Assembly: GCF_018853815.1 (NCBI RefSeq)
Contig: NZ_JAAOMP010000172.1
Coordinates: 1-38,554 of the forward strand
DNA: 38,554 nucleotides
Direction of reading: 5' to 3'
Source of the DNA: Acidithiobacillus sulfurivorans
GTDB lineage: Bacteria > Pseudomonadota > Gammaproteobacteria > Acidithiobacillales > Acidithiobacillaceae
The translations under genes were made by a program, and so were the position numbers. The first letter of the stretch is position 1. Each line of letters begins with the position of its first letter. The notes under the pieces were generated by a model. It worked only from the letters and a program-made list of their open reading frames with translations, made no database searches and was not told the DNA's origin. Positions 25,043 through 33,582 of this stretch are shown here, piece after piece.

Positions 25043-25259
25043 CGGTTTCCCCTCGCGTCTTGTTGGACATGCGCCCGCGCGCGGGTAAAAATAACCATTT
25101 CTGAAGCGTTTATCCAGCAGGCACCATGGGAATACCGTAAAAACACGCACCCAAAGTCAAAAACACCGGATATTGCTTTAATACCGAACGTTACAGGGTT
25201 GACGGCCAGACAGGTAGCACCACACTATATGTTCAGCGATAATAAAAGAGGGAAGCCGC

Positions 25260-26909
25260 ATGTTTAGGATATGGTTAAGCGGTGGACGTGCGGATGTGGA
25301 GGAATTCCCGTGCACCAATGATGAGGCGCGTCTAGGAAAGGCCGAAGACAACCTGGTGGTTCTGCAGGGTTGGACGATAGCCGCACATCACGCGATCATC
25401 CAGCGTGAACATGACGGCCTTTACATAAAGGCCCTTGAATCGCGATCCGCCGTCCAGGTCAATGGTCAGCGCATTCAAAAACCCTACGGACCTTTGACTC
25501 CAGAAGATGAGATCCAAATTGGTGGTTATCGCCTGTTAGTCCGTGATGATACGCCTTTCTCTGCAGTGTCTGCCCAAGCTCCTGCGACCCCATCCGTAGC
25601 ACCCCCACCTCTGCTACCGGATCCCGCACCGGTAGATTTCGCTTTGCTGCGCTTGCTGCACGAACGCCTGATTTCGCGCATGGATTTCCGCAGGATTGAT
25701 ACCACACAGATGCCGGAGGAAGAACTCCGCACCCGAACCCGTACCCTGCTGGGCGAGATCATTACTGACGATGCCCAACTGCGGGGCAGAGAAGACCGGG
25801 AACTCCTGGTCGAGGCCGCATTGAATGAGGTGGTGGGTTTGGGGCCATTGGAATCCCTGCTGGCTGACGACGGTGTCACCGAAATCATGGTCAACCGGTA
25901 CGACGAGATCTTTGTCGAACGGGCCGGTAAGCTGGTTTCCGCACCCATCGTCTTTTCCAGCCCTGAAGCCGTGAGCTCGGTGATTGATCGTATCGTAGCC
26001 CCTCTGGGGCGCAGAATCGACGAATCTTCGCCCATGGTGGATGGCCGCCTCAAGGATGGTTCGCGCGTCAATGCGGTCATCCCGCCGGTGGCCCTGAAGG
26101 GGCCCTCGCTCACCATCCGGAAATTCTCCAAAAAACGGCTGGAAGATGACGATTTGCTGCGTTTCGGATCGGCGAATCCACACATGCTGGCTTTTTTGCG
26201 GATGGCGGTAGAACAGCGCAAAAATATTCTGATCTCTGGTGGCACCGGCTCGGGGAAAACCACCTTACTCAATATATTGTCCAACCATATTCCAAGTGCC
26301 GAGCGTATCGTGACCATTGAGGATGCGGCGGAACTGCGACTATACCAGAGTAATCTGGTGTCCATGGAGGCCCGTCCAGCTAATGCGGAGGGCCAGGGTC
26401 AGATCAGTATTCGCGAACTGGTGCGCAACAGTCTGCGTATGCGTCCGGATCGCATTGTCGTGGGCGAGTGTCGCGGCGGTGAAGCGTTGGATATGCTGCA
26501 GGCCATGAATACCGGCCATGATGGATCATTGACCACCGTGCACGCCAACAGCCCGCGTGATGCACTGTCACGATTGGAAGTAATGGTGCTGATGGCAGGT
26601 ATGGATCTCCCGGTTCTGGCCATTCGCCAGCAGGTCGCTTCTGCTATTGATCTGATTGTGCAGCAATCGCGTTTTGCCGATGGCACCCGCAAGATTACGC
26701 ATATCAGTGAAGTTACCGGCATGGAAAACGGCGTGATCCAGCTACAGGATTTATATCTGTTCCGCAACCAGGGGTTCGACGCTGAAGGTAATGTGCGGGG
26801 ACGTTTCGGTGCCACGGGACGTATCCCTGAGTTTTACGAGGAACTTATCGCTCGTGGGGTGGATGTGGATCGCGGCATATTCCTGGATGAAGCGGTGACA
26901 GAATTGTGA
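25260..26909 (+). CDS. tadA: Tad secretion ATPase with N-terminal FHA domain
   Basis: The 549-aa protein fuses an FHA-like domain to the pilus ATPase that powers Flp assembly. Residues 1-97 show the FHA beta-sandwich pattern with LGKAEDN, AAHHAII, VNGQRI and [14 protein letters not shown] Pro-rich linker (100-125) leads to the ATPase: Walker [10 protein letters not shown] (327-335), TIEDAAEL, the Walker B region [20 protein letters not shown] and [17 protein letters not shown] precedes the ATG. The core matches CpaF/TadA. FHA domains bind phosphothreonine, though the usual Arg in the GR motif is Lys here and the Ser before His is Ala, so binding may differ. Confidence 0.92.
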   Translation: MFRIWLSGGRADVEEFPCTNDEARLGKAEDNLVVLQGWTIAAHHAIIQREHDGLYIKALESRSAVQVNGQRIQKPYGPLTPEDEIQIGGYRLLVRDDTPFSAVSAQAPATPSVAPPPLLPDPAPVDFALLRLLHERLISRMDFRRIDTTQMPEEELRTRTRTLLGEIITDDAQLRGREDRELLVEAALNEVVGLGPLESLLADDGVTEIMVNRYDEIFVERAGKLVSAPIVFSSPEAVSSVIDRIVAPLGRRIDESSPMVDGRLKDGSRVNAVIPPVALKGPSLTIRKFSKKRLEDDDLLRFGSANPHMLAFLRMAVEQRKNILISGGTGSGKTTLLNILSNHIPSAERIVTIEDAAELRLYQSNLVSMEARPANAEGQGQISIRELVRNSLRMRPDRIVVGECRGGEALDMLQAMNTGHDGSLTTVHANSPRDALSRLEVMVLMAGMDLPVLAIRQQVASAIDLIVQQSRFADGTRKITHISEVTGMENGVIQLQDLYLFRNQGFDAEGNVRGRFGATGRIPEFYEELIARGVDVDRGIFLDEAVTEL

Positions 26910-26922
26910 GGAGAACGCTGCC

Positions 26923-27771
26923 TTGAACACGACGCTGCTGGTGATCATTACCGGAATAAGCACTACGGTCCTGTTTTTTTTGTTGCTAATGGGGTTACAG
27001 ACCGGGGCTCTCTGGCAAAAGCGGCAGGTGGAAGAAGCCTCGCAGCAGACGCTGGTCGATCTGTTCATTTTTATCGATGCCCGTCGTCTGATGCTCATCA
27101 ACCTGATCGTATTCCTGCTGTTGCCCACGTTTGCCTGGCTGTTGACCGGCAGCCCTTTCGTGGCGGTGATCGCGGCTGTCGCTGCGCTTTTTCTGCCCCG
27201 CGCATGGGTAGCCCGCCTGCGCAGCAAACGACTTAAGCTCTTTGCGCGACAAATGCCGGACGGTTTGCTGATGCTGGCGTCCAGCTTACGGGCTGGTATG
27301 GGTTTGGGCAGTTCTCTGGAGATTCTGGCGAAAGAGCAGCCCGCCCCGTTTTCCCAGGAAATCGGCCTGCTGTTGCGGACACAGCGCATGGGAGTATCTT
27401 TTGATGATGCGCTTTCCCGCCTGGAAGTTCGGTTGCCTATCGAAGAATTCCGATTGTTCACGGCGGCCTTGCGGATTGCCCGCAGCGTCGGGGGTAATTT
27501 GTCCGAGACCCTGGAAACGCTCGCACACACCCTTTCACGCAAAGCGGAAGTGGAAGGGAAAATCGCCTCACTCACCGCTCAGGGCCGTATGCAGGCATGG
27601 GTCATGACCGGATTGCCCATTGGCCTCATTCTCGTTCTGCGCGCCATGGAACCTGGCCCCATGTCCCTGCTGTTTCACAGCATGCTTGGTTGGGCGGTAC
27701 TGGCCGTCATTGCGCTGATGGAGTTTGCAGGCTTCTTCTTCATCCGTCGTATCGTCAGCATCGAGGTCTGA
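26923..27771 (+). CDS. tadB: Tad inner-membrane platform protein TadB
   Basis: A 282-aa membrane protein with helices near 5-25, 55-75, 78-95 and two at the C-terminus (229-270), enclosing a T2SSF/GspF-type cytoplasmic domain. Family landmarks are FARQMPDGLLMLASSLRAGMGLGSSLEIL and FRLFTAALRIARSVGGNLSETLETLA. TadB pairs with TadC to form the platform that the ATPase drives. The start is TTG 26923 with GGAGAA upstream; it lies 13 bases after the ATPase gene. Confidence 0.92.
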   Translation: MNTTLLVIITGISTTVLFFLLLMGLQTGALWQKRQVEEASQQTLVDLFIFIDARRLMLINLIVFLLLPTFAWLLTGSPFVAVIAAVAALFLPRAWVARLRSKRLKLFARQMPDGLLMLASSLRAGMGLGSSLEILAKEQPAPFSQEIGLLLRTQRMGVSFDDALSRLEVRLPIEEFRLFTAALRIARSVGGNLSETLETLAHTLSRKAEVEGKIASLTAQGRMQAWVMTGLPIGLILVLRAMEPGPMSLLFHSMLGWAVLAVIALMEFAGFFFIRRIVSIEV

Positions 27772-27772
27772 T

Positions 27773-28657
27773 ATGCCGTCTATTCTGCCGGAAAGTCTGC
27801 TGTGGTCTGCGGTGTTCGTGGCGGGTTTAGTCACCAGCCTGCTGATTGTTGCTGTAGGTGTTTTCTGGCAGCGGGTCCCTGCGGAAGATCGATCCTATTA
27901 TGACCAGTTACCGCCCCTGTTGCGGCTGCTCTGGCCCCCCGTCCGTGCCATCTCCTTCTCGATCACCGCCCGTTTCCCGCCGGCATGGTTGGAAAGGACG
28001 CACCGCCATCTGGCGCTAGCCTCGGCACTGTTTTTAATGGCGCCAGAAGATTATATCAGTCTTCAGATTGTCTCTGGGCTGGTTATGGCTCTTCTGGCGT
28101 TATTTTCAGCGCTAATCCTGAGTCTGTCCGTGTGGCTTCCGACTGTACTGGGCTTTATCTTTGGTGCTCTCTTACCCATGCTCTGGTTACGGGAGCGCAG
28201 GTTGCGGCGCAACCGTGAGATTCTGCGCATGTTGCCCATCTATCTGGACTATCTGACGCTGGCGGTGGAAGCAGGCCTTAACTTCACCAGCGCGCTGAGT
28301 CAGGCCATCGCCAATGGCCCGGCGGGCATACTCCGCCAGGAGTTGAACCTCGTGCAACGCGACATCAAAGCCGGATTAACCCGCAGCAAGGCGTTACGCC
28401 GCCTGCATGAACGCGTGGCTGTACCAGAGATTGGCGCCTTGGTCGCGGCAGTCAACCAGGCCGAACAGACAGGTGGCAGTCTCGGCAATATCTTGCGCAC
28501 CCAGGCGGAACGTAGCCGTATGGAACGCTTTCAGCGCGCCGAAAAAGCGGCGATGGAAGCGCCCGTCAAACTGCTGGGGCCACTGGTCATGTTTATTTTT
28601 CCGGTCAGCTTTCTGATTATCGCTTTTCCTATTGTCATGATGTTGCTGCATTCATGA
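27773..28657 (+). CDS. tadC: Tad inner-membrane platform protein TadC
   Basis: The second platform protein, 294 aa, with T2SSF domain landmarks LPIYLDYLTLAVEAGLNFTSALSQA and GALVAAVNQAEQTGGSLGNILRTQAE. Membrane helices lie near 12-30, 80-140 (two or three) and 262-290. ATG 27773 is two bases after the TadB stop and the gene overlaps the next by four bases, so translation of the block is coupled. Length is normal for TadC. Confidence 0.92.
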   Translation: MPSILPESLLWSAVFVAGLVTSLLIVAVGVFWQRVPAEDRSYYDQLPPLLRLLWPPVRAISFSITARFPPAWLERTHRHLALASALFLMAPEDYISLQIVSGLVMALLALFSALILSLSVWLPTVLGFIFGALLPMLWLRERRLRRNREILRMLPIYLDYLTLAVEAGLNFTSALSQAIANGPAGILRQELNLVQRDIKAGLTRSKALRRLHERVAVPEIGALVAAVNQAEQTGGSLGNILRTQAERSRMERFQRAEKAAMEAPVKLLGPLVMFIFPVSFLIIAFPIVMMLLHS

Positions 28658-29004
28658 AGGGACTGCAGGAAATGGCTTTGTGGCGCGCTGACGAGCAGAT
28701 ACTGCGGGTGTTTATCGCGGAGACTTGGTGGTCCCGTGCCAGAGGCCTGCTTGGATATCCGCACATCCGTACCGATCAAGGCTTATGGATCGCTCCCTGT
28801 GCCTCTGTGCATGGCATCGGTATGAGCTATGCCATTGATGTGCTGTTTCTTGACGCAAAATTACGGATTCTGCGCTGCACACGACTCAAACCCTGGGGGA
28901 TGGTCGCTTGTCGTCATGCTCGAGTGGCGGTAGAAATGGATGTTGGCGTCTGTGAACGCCTGGGGTTCCAGGCAGGACAAATATTGCGTAGGGAACCACT
29001 GTGA
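28654..29004 (+). CDS. DUF192 family protein in the Tad operon
   Basis: The 116-aa protein has the DUF192 motifs: WWSRARGLLGY, QGLWIAPCASVHGIGMSYAIDVLFLD and AVEMDVGVCERLGFQAGQIL. DUF192 is a small beta-barrel domain of unknown role, often exported in other genomes; this copy has no signal peptide. The start ATG overlaps the TadC stop and the stop overlaps the next GTG, so it is fully inside the operon. It occurs near Tad genes in various proteobacteria, which suggests pilus-related accessory work, mechanism unknown. Confidence 0.9.
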   Translation: MKGLQEMALWRADEQILRVFIAETWWSRARGLLGYPHIRTDQGLWIAPCASVHGIGMSYAIDVLFLDAKLRILRCTRLKPWGMVACRHARVAVEMDVGVCERLGFQAGQILRREPL

Positions 29005-29471
29005 AAAACCACCTCACCAAAACCATCCTGCTGGGAATGGCCTTCGTCCTGACCGGATGCGCCTCTTCCGCTGGCCTTCTCAGCCTCAGGAACCAGGCCG
29101 ATCAGGCGTACACGCAAGGGCATCTGACGCAAGCGGCAGCGCTGTATCGGAAGCTGATTCATGGGGCACCCGGAGATCCGCTACTCTGGGCGCGACTTGG
29201 CAACCTTGACGCACTGAATAACCATCCCAGAGCAGCAGCACAGGCGTATGAGAACGCGCTACGGATCAAACCGGATTTCGCCGAAGTCCGCTACAACTTC
29301 GCCATGCTGCGCATGAAAGAAGCACAGGCGCAATTGATCGCGGCTGAAAACACGCCGAATCTGCCGCCGCCACTCGCTGCACGCATTCGTGATCTTTCGG
29401 CGGTGATCAACGGAACCCGATTCGATGTTCCGGCCACCGCACCCACTACCTCCGCAGGCGTCACCAAATGA
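29001..29471 (+). CDS. tadD: TadD-like TPR lipoprotein
   Basis: A 156-aa lipoprotein: signal peptide with lipobox LTGC (Cys20), then TPR repeats from about residue 30, including ADQAYTQGHLTQAAALYRKL and PRAAAQAYENALRIKPDF, ending with a Thr/Pro-rich tail. TadD helps secretin assembly as a pilotin-like TPR protein. It is shorter than the usual TadD (about 250), with three or so TPRs. Start GTG 29001 overlaps the DUF192 stop (GTGA); its own stop overlaps the next ATG. Confidence 0.82.
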   Translation: MKNHLTKTILLGMAFVLTGCASSAGLLSLRNQADQAYTQGHLTQAAALYRKLIHGAPGDPLLWARLGNLDALNNHPRAAAQAYENALRIKPDFAEVRYNFAMLRMKEAQAQLIAAENTPNLPPPLAARIRDLSAVINGTRFDVPATAPTTSAGVTK

Positions 29472-30106
29472 ACGGATTTAAACACCTTGTGATGTTACTC
29501 GGTACAATCAGTGTCCTTCTTTGGCTCGGCGTAATGACAGAGGCGAATGCCGCAGGCGCCGAACAGCCCGCGAAATTATTCACGCTCCACGGCCCGGCCT
29601 TGGCGCAGATGACCCAGCAGACCTGGAATGCGGCGTGGAAGCTTCCCGGCGTGGTCACGGGACCCGCTAAAGCCCCTGCCATCGTGATATTTTTCGATCC
29701 CAACTGCCCTTATTGCGCACATTTCTGGCAAACCATGCACGTCATGGAAAGTTTTATGCGCATTCGCTGGGTTCCGGTAGCCCTTGCCCGTCCGTCCAGC
29801 CTGGGCATGGCCGTACACATTGTTTATTCCAGGCATCCACGCCAGATGTTGGTGTTAAACGAAAGTCATTTCAACTACAAAACCCATCGCGGTGGAGTAC
29901 TTCCAGCTTTTCGGGTATCGCCTGCGCAGGCTGCGGCGATTCATCAGAGTACGGAGTTGCTCGTTCACAATATCGGTGCGCTTCCCGCCACCCTCTATCC
30001 CAGCAAAACCGGCATCAACGTCTCGTTCGGAACCCCTAACAGTCAGCAGATCACTCTGATTGTGAAAACGGCTATCGGCGCCTGGACCAGTGGCCGGATG
30101 CCCTGA
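29468..30106 (+). CDS. DsbC/DsbG-like thiol oxidoreductase in the Tad operon
   Basis: A 212-aa exported thioredoxin-fold protein. A signal peptide (residues 1-28, near EANA-AG) is followed by PAIVIFFDPNCPYCAHFW with the CPYC active site (Cys80, Cys83), and a cis-Pro loop at LPATLY (Pro173), as in DsbC/DsbG and related single-domain proteins. CPYC is more oxidising than the usual DsbC CGYC. It likely isomerises or forms disulfides in the periplasm for pilus parts; the secretin, the 34375 protein and the 37617 TadE-like protein have cysteines. The start overlaps the TadD stop by four bases, and a gap follows, so it closes block one. Confidence 0.87.
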   Translation: MNGFKHLVMLLGTISVLLWLGVMTEANAAGAEQPAKLFTLHGPALAQMTQQTWNAAWKLPGVVTGPAKAPAIVIFFDPNCPYCAHFWQTMHVMESFMRIRWVPVALARPSSLGMAVHIVYSRHPRQMLVLNESHFNYKTHRGGVLPAFRVSPAQAAAIHQSTELLVHNIGALPATLYPSKTGINVSFGTPNSQQITLIVKTAIGAWTSGRMP

Positions 30107-30315
30107 TGGAAATTACGCTGGAGGATTGTTGATGGGCATGGAGATGAAATGGAGGAACCGTTCATTCAGTCTTTCAAGGCCCTTGCCAGCAGCCTTTGTT
30201 TGGCCTTAGGTGTGAGCACTTGAAGCGCTGGCCGTAAAAAGAACCGTAACACCACGAAAGACCGCCGCTGCAAGACAGACTGCTGTCCGGATGTTCAAAG
30301 CAGACGAATAGCCAG

Positions 30316-31053
30316 TTAACGTGATGCGGGAATGGCAACGCCCGCGCGAGCATCCTTTGCCTCCAATTTGGTGATGCGAGCATTCATAGTAGCCATATTT
30401 GCGTTGGCTTGCGCTTCTTCTGCCGGTAATGCCTTTTTCATCTGGGCTGCCTCAGCCTTGGATTGTGCCTCTTGCGCTGCAAGCCATTGCATCTGTTTTG
30501 AAGGGCTGATCTGTTTCGTGATGGATGCTGGCTGATGGGCCAGACAGGTTTTGCTCAACCATTTGCCGTGCACTATACCTGATTCAAAAAGTTGTCCATT
30601 GTCGACCCAACTGAAGTGTTCCTGCATCTGGAAATGCTTGCCGTTCCCAGTGTATTGCGTGTGAGACGTCATTACATCGGTAACTTTCGTACCATTTTCA
30701 TTCCCGATGGAAATGGTCTTGCAATTCCGCACAGTCGCATGCAGCGATGGATGCGAAGTTACACAATGCACCGTCCCAGGAGAGGAACCGGGGATGGTGA
30801 GTGTGGCGTGGGCCGTATCCTGGGGTTGATAGAAGCTATGGGAACACCGCATAGAAGTAGTGCGAGAGGTGCCTAGCAAGGGACTCGTGGTGGTCGTGAT
30901 ATATTGCCATTCGCCGGGTCGAAATCCGTAAGCCCCAGGAAAGTCTCCGGGCGTTGCTGAATGGGCATGTGCCAATCCCGCTTGGATCAGCAGTGCAGAC
31001 AGTATCGTCAATGCTGTTACGCTTGCCAGTATTACTTTGGCCTTCATGTGCAT
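30316..31053 (-). CDS. exported DUF3617-type protein
   Basis: A 245-aa protein with a signal peptide (residues 1-31). The mature part starts with FRPGEWQYITTTTSPLLG and has paired cysteines (MRCSHSF, VHCVTSH, RNCKTI, KTCLAHQ), consistent with DUF3617, a periplasmic family of unknown role whose members typically begin with a G-x-W-E/Q-x-T strand. The C-terminal ~70 residues are Ala/Gln-rich and helical, a coiled-coil-like extension not usual in the family. GGAGG precedes the ATG. It is divergent from a second DUF3617-type gene and sits between the two Tad blocks. Confidence 0.75.
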   Translation of the reverse strand: MHMKAKVILASVTALTILSALLIQAGLAHAHSATPGDFPGAYGFRPGEWQYITTTTSPLLGTSRTTSMRCSHSFYQPQDTAHATLTIPGSSPGTVHCVTSHPSLHATVRNCKTISIGNENGTKVTDVMTSHTQYTGNGKHFQMQEHFSWVDNGQLFESGIVHGKWLSKTCLAHQPASITKQISPSKQMQWLAAQEAQSKAEAAQMKKALPAEEAQANANMATMNARITKLEAKDARAGVAIPASR

Positions 31054-31092
31054 GGATATCCTCCAAAATTTGGCGGGAAGTACTGGACAACC

Positions 31093-31111
31093 TTTCCCAT
31101 AGCACGGGAAA
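31093..31111. promoter_or_regulatory. inverted repeat in the DUF3617 divergent promoter
   Basis: TTTCCC (31093-31098) and GGGAAA (31106-31111) form an inverted pair with a 7-base spacer in the 101-bp gap between the two divergent DUF3617-type genes. A shared operator is possible; no evidence of binding exists. Confidence 0.35.
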
Positions 31112-31154
31112 ATAGCGATCCGTTTGTTTTTTGTGACTCAGTGTCGGAGAAATT

Positions 31155-31601
31155 ATGCGTATTCGTCAAATAGTACTGATCGCTTGTGTGACAGCGTTTT
31201 CAACGGGGGCGTTCGCGCAAGGATTGCCGCACATGAAACGCGGCGAATGGAAAGAGACAAGCATTGCCACCGGACGGGGCATCAAGGATACCTATACCGT
31301 CTGCAATCACGGTCAGGCCTTTACCTCCTGGATGATGTCAAAGCAGGGATCAACCTGTACGACTACGGGAGTACCAATTATCGAAGGGGACGGGCAGGCC
31401 GTTTTTCAGGAAAACTGCCTTTCGAAGCAACCGCAGGGTGGTGCTGCGCATATGCACATGACGGTTCATCTGGCGGTAACTGATGCGGGGCGTGCTTTTC
31501 AGTCGACCATCACGGGGCAGGGAAATGCGGATGGCTATCACTTTCCAATCAACGACACAGTAACTGGGCATTATATAGGGGCTTGTCGCCACGGCGGCTG
31601 A
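31155..31601 (+). CDS. exported DUF3617-type protein, short
   Basis: A 148-aa protein with a signal peptide (residues 1-21, cleavage at AFA-QG). The mature part opens with LPHMKRGEWKETSIA, the DUF3617-like beta strand, and keeps four cysteines (YTVCNHG, STCTTTG, ENCLSKQ, IGACRHGG), likely two disulfides. CGGAGAAATT precedes the ATG. It is the divergent partner of the longer protein and ends about 110 bp before the Flp pilin gene. Role unknown; its place inside the Tad locus hints at surface or pilus biology. Confidence 0.72.
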   Translation: MRIRQIVLIACVTAFSTGAFAQGLPHMKRGEWKETSIATGRGIKDTYTVCNHGQAFTSWMMSKQGSTCTTTGVPIIEGDGQAVFQENCLSKQPQGGAAHMHMTVHLAVTDAGRAFQSTITGQGNADGYHFPINDTVTGHYIGACRHGG

Positions 31602-31621
31602 CCATTCCCCCGAAACGCAGG

Positions 31622-31659
31622 TTGACAGGGTTAGTTTGATTTGGTACATAAGTCAAATC
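31622..31659 (+). promoter_or_regulatory. strong promoter and overlapping inverted repeat for Flp pilin
   Basis: TTGACA (31622-31627) and TACATA (31645-31650) are 17 bases apart, an almost ideal sigma70 promoter, 60 bases before the pilin ATG. GATTTG (31638-31643) and CAAATC (31654-31659) form an inverted repeat that straddles the -10, a likely repressor site. Pilin is the most abundant product expected here, so a strong regulated promoter fits. Confidence 0.65.
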
Positions 31660-31709
31660 TAAAATAATTTGTAAAAAGCCAATAAATCAACCGGTAAGAG
31701 GATGAAGAA

Positions 31710-32009
31710 ATGAAACCATTGCATCAACTTCAGCGCAATCGCCGTTCCTATAAATCGCATGATGAATCTGGTCAGGGCATGACCGAATACCTCATTATCA
31801 CTGCCCTGATCGCCGTAGCCGCTATCGGGGTTTTTGCTTATTTCGGGCAAACCATTCGAGATCAGATTTCTGGGCTTGCTGAGCAAGTTTCCGGTCAGAG
31901 CAGTACTACCCAAGTGAGCTCTGCTCAGACAGCGGCGGGTAAGGCCGTAACTTCCGCAACCGCACAGAAAAATCTCAGCAACTACAACGCGCATCAGGAC
32001 GGCCAGTAA
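31710..32009 (+). CDS. flp: Flp-type major pilin
   Basis: A 99-aa prepilin. The class III signal ends at Gly21, followed by QGMTEYLIITALIAVAAIGVFAYFG: Glu at +5 and Tyr at +6 as in Flp pilins, then one hydrophobic helix (27-47). The tail is Ser/Thr/Gln-rich and longer than in classical Flp (about 50-75 aa), perhaps allowing glycosylation or extra contacts. A strong promoter lies upstream and AGGATGAAGA just before the ATG. It opens block two of the Tad locus; only one Flp copy with this size is seen. Confidence 0.9.
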   Translation: MKPLHQLQRNRRSYKSHDESGQGMTEYLIITALIAVAAIGVFAYFGQTIRDQISGLAEQVSGQSSTTQVSSAQTAAGKAVTSATAQKNLSNYNAHQDGQ

Positions 32010-32040
32010 GCCATGACGTCCTGATGTAGAGAACATCGCC

Positions 32041-33582
32041 GTGATTCCACGAGAACGCGGCGAACAGGGGCAAGCTGCTGTTTTTGCGGCCTTGTTTCTG
32101 GTCGCCGTCGTGGTGTCCGTCGCTCTGCTTTATAATAGCGGCCGACTCACCTTGACCAAAACGCATCTGCAGAATGCCGCAGATTCTACCGCCTATAGCG
32201 GTGCTTTGCTGCTTTCGCGCGATTACAATTTCTCCGCTTATGCCAATCGTGCCATGGTCGCGAATCAAGTTGCCATAGCCCAGATGGTCGGGTTACGCTC
32301 CTGGTCGCGCTACTATTGTACCCTCTACAACGATCAATGCGGCAACCAAAACAACCCGCACGGAATGCCTTCACAAATCCGGCAAGTCGTCGGAGAAACT
32401 AAAATCGGGAAAGTATACGGCCCCACACTCAAGGCCTACGCTTTAAATTCCAAGGCGATTTTTACAGAGAACCAGATCCTGGACGGTCCCATTGCAGCAC
32501 TATCGAATACCATCAACACCACACTCAGCGGTGCCTCAGGGGTCTACCATGCGGGGATCCTCGCAGAGATGGGTGCGCTGGCTACTCAATCAGGCATTCT
32601 ATGGCGCATCCTTCAGGACAATGATCCCAAGGCTCAAGTCAGTACCTATGGAAAAGTTATTCTAGCAGATGACCTGCAATCTATTACTGGATTCACCCGA
32701 ACCTACGGGCAAAACTACAGCGGCAAAAAACGGTTCGCTACGGTAGTAACATCCGGCCTGGACGGATTTTCACGGAGTCGCGGAAGTAGTGAAACCCTGC
32801 CTTACCCATTGTATAACCCTGCCGCGTTTATTCCTCCGCCTTATCCACAGTTCAAATACCACGCGTTTGCGCAAATCTGGGTGACCTACACCGGAGGGAC
32901 GGAGCTCAAAAACAACTTCCAATCCTGGAACGCGATGGACGTAGCCACCATCAGTGGATATGCGGATTTCTGGTTCTGGGTAGTGACACCCTGGTTTAGT
33001 TTTCCAGTCATGATTCCCTTACCGGTAGAAACCAACCCCTCACTTTTCTTTAATTCCGTGGATATGGCACATGCCGCTGCAGGAATCGGCCCTGCGGGAT
33101 CTGACCCTTTAGGCCAGTCAAACAACTTCGGATATGAAACTGGCTCATCATCTTATGGGGGTTCCTACGGGACCAACCCAGGACCGGCCAATGCCCAAAG
33201 AAGTGCGGGACCGGGCACAGCGATTACCACCGGGTATTCCGGTTTGCTGCCATATCAGGCCGTCAGCAACACGACGGCCAGCGATTTTCAGGCACCGATA
33301 TTCACACTGGTCATAGACCGTCCGCAAAATACGGTGATGACCACGACGCAGATTGGGGTGGATAAAGGGGCCGCTGCCTTGCCCGGCAAAGAAGCCGGAA
33401 ACCAGGTGGAAGTCATCGCCTCAGCGCAAAGCCATTTTGTGCGTCCTCGCCAATTCCGCTTTTTAAGTAATCGCGTGGTCTATGGGAACCTCTTCAACCC
33501 CTACTGGGAACCGCATTTAGTGTCGACACCGTCCACCGTTTCCGATGCCGCTGTTGCAGCGCAAATGGCCGGTCATGGATAA
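32041..33582 (+). CDS. TadG-like pilus assembly protein
   Basis: A 513-aa membrane-anchored protein with a TadG/TadE-type N-terminus: GEQGQAAVFAALFLVAVVVSVALL (residues 7-30) then KTHLQNAADSTAYSGALLLSRDYNFSAYANRAMV, the pattern of Flp assembly proteins. The rest is a large extracytoplasmic domain with Tyr/Trp-rich stretches and Gly/Ser-rich loops (NNFGYETGSSSYGGSYGTNPG). The GTG start lies 31 bases after the pilin stop. The prepilin-like site lacks Glu +5. It probably forms part of the pilus base or tip. Confidence 0.78.
   Translation: MIPRERGEQGQAAVFAALFLVAVVVSVALLYNSGRLTLTKTHLQNAADSTAYSGALLLSRDYNFSAYANRAMVANQVAIAQMVGLRSWSRYYCTLYNDQCGNQNNPHGMPSQIRQVVGETKIGKVYGPTLKAYALNSKAIFTENQILDGPIAALSNTINTTLSGASGVYHAGILAEMGALATQSGILWRILQDNDPKAQVSTYGKVILADDLQSITGFTRTYGQNYSGKKRFATVVTSGLDGFSRSRGSSETLPYPLYNPAAFIPPPYPQFKYHAFAQIWVTYTGGTELKNNFQSWNAMDVATISGYADFWFWVVTPWFSFPVMIPLPVETNPSLFFNSVDMAHAAAGIGPAGSDPLGQSNNFGYETGSSSYGGSYGTNPGPANAQRSAGPGTAITTGYSGLLPYQAVSNTTASDFQAPIFTLVIDRPQNTVMTTTQIGVDKGAAALPGKEAGNQVEVIASAQSHFVRPRQFRFLSNRVVYGNLFNPYWEPHLVSTPSTVSDAAVAAQMAGHG

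Noticed and set aside
25526-26365. 279-codon antisense frame over the FHA-ATPase gene
   Set aside because: Ser/Arg-rich shadow of a well-supported gene without any family resemblance.
26751-27575. 274-codon antisense frame over the ATPase/TadB junction
   Set aside because: Arg/Ser-rich shadow; TadB on the other strand is clear.
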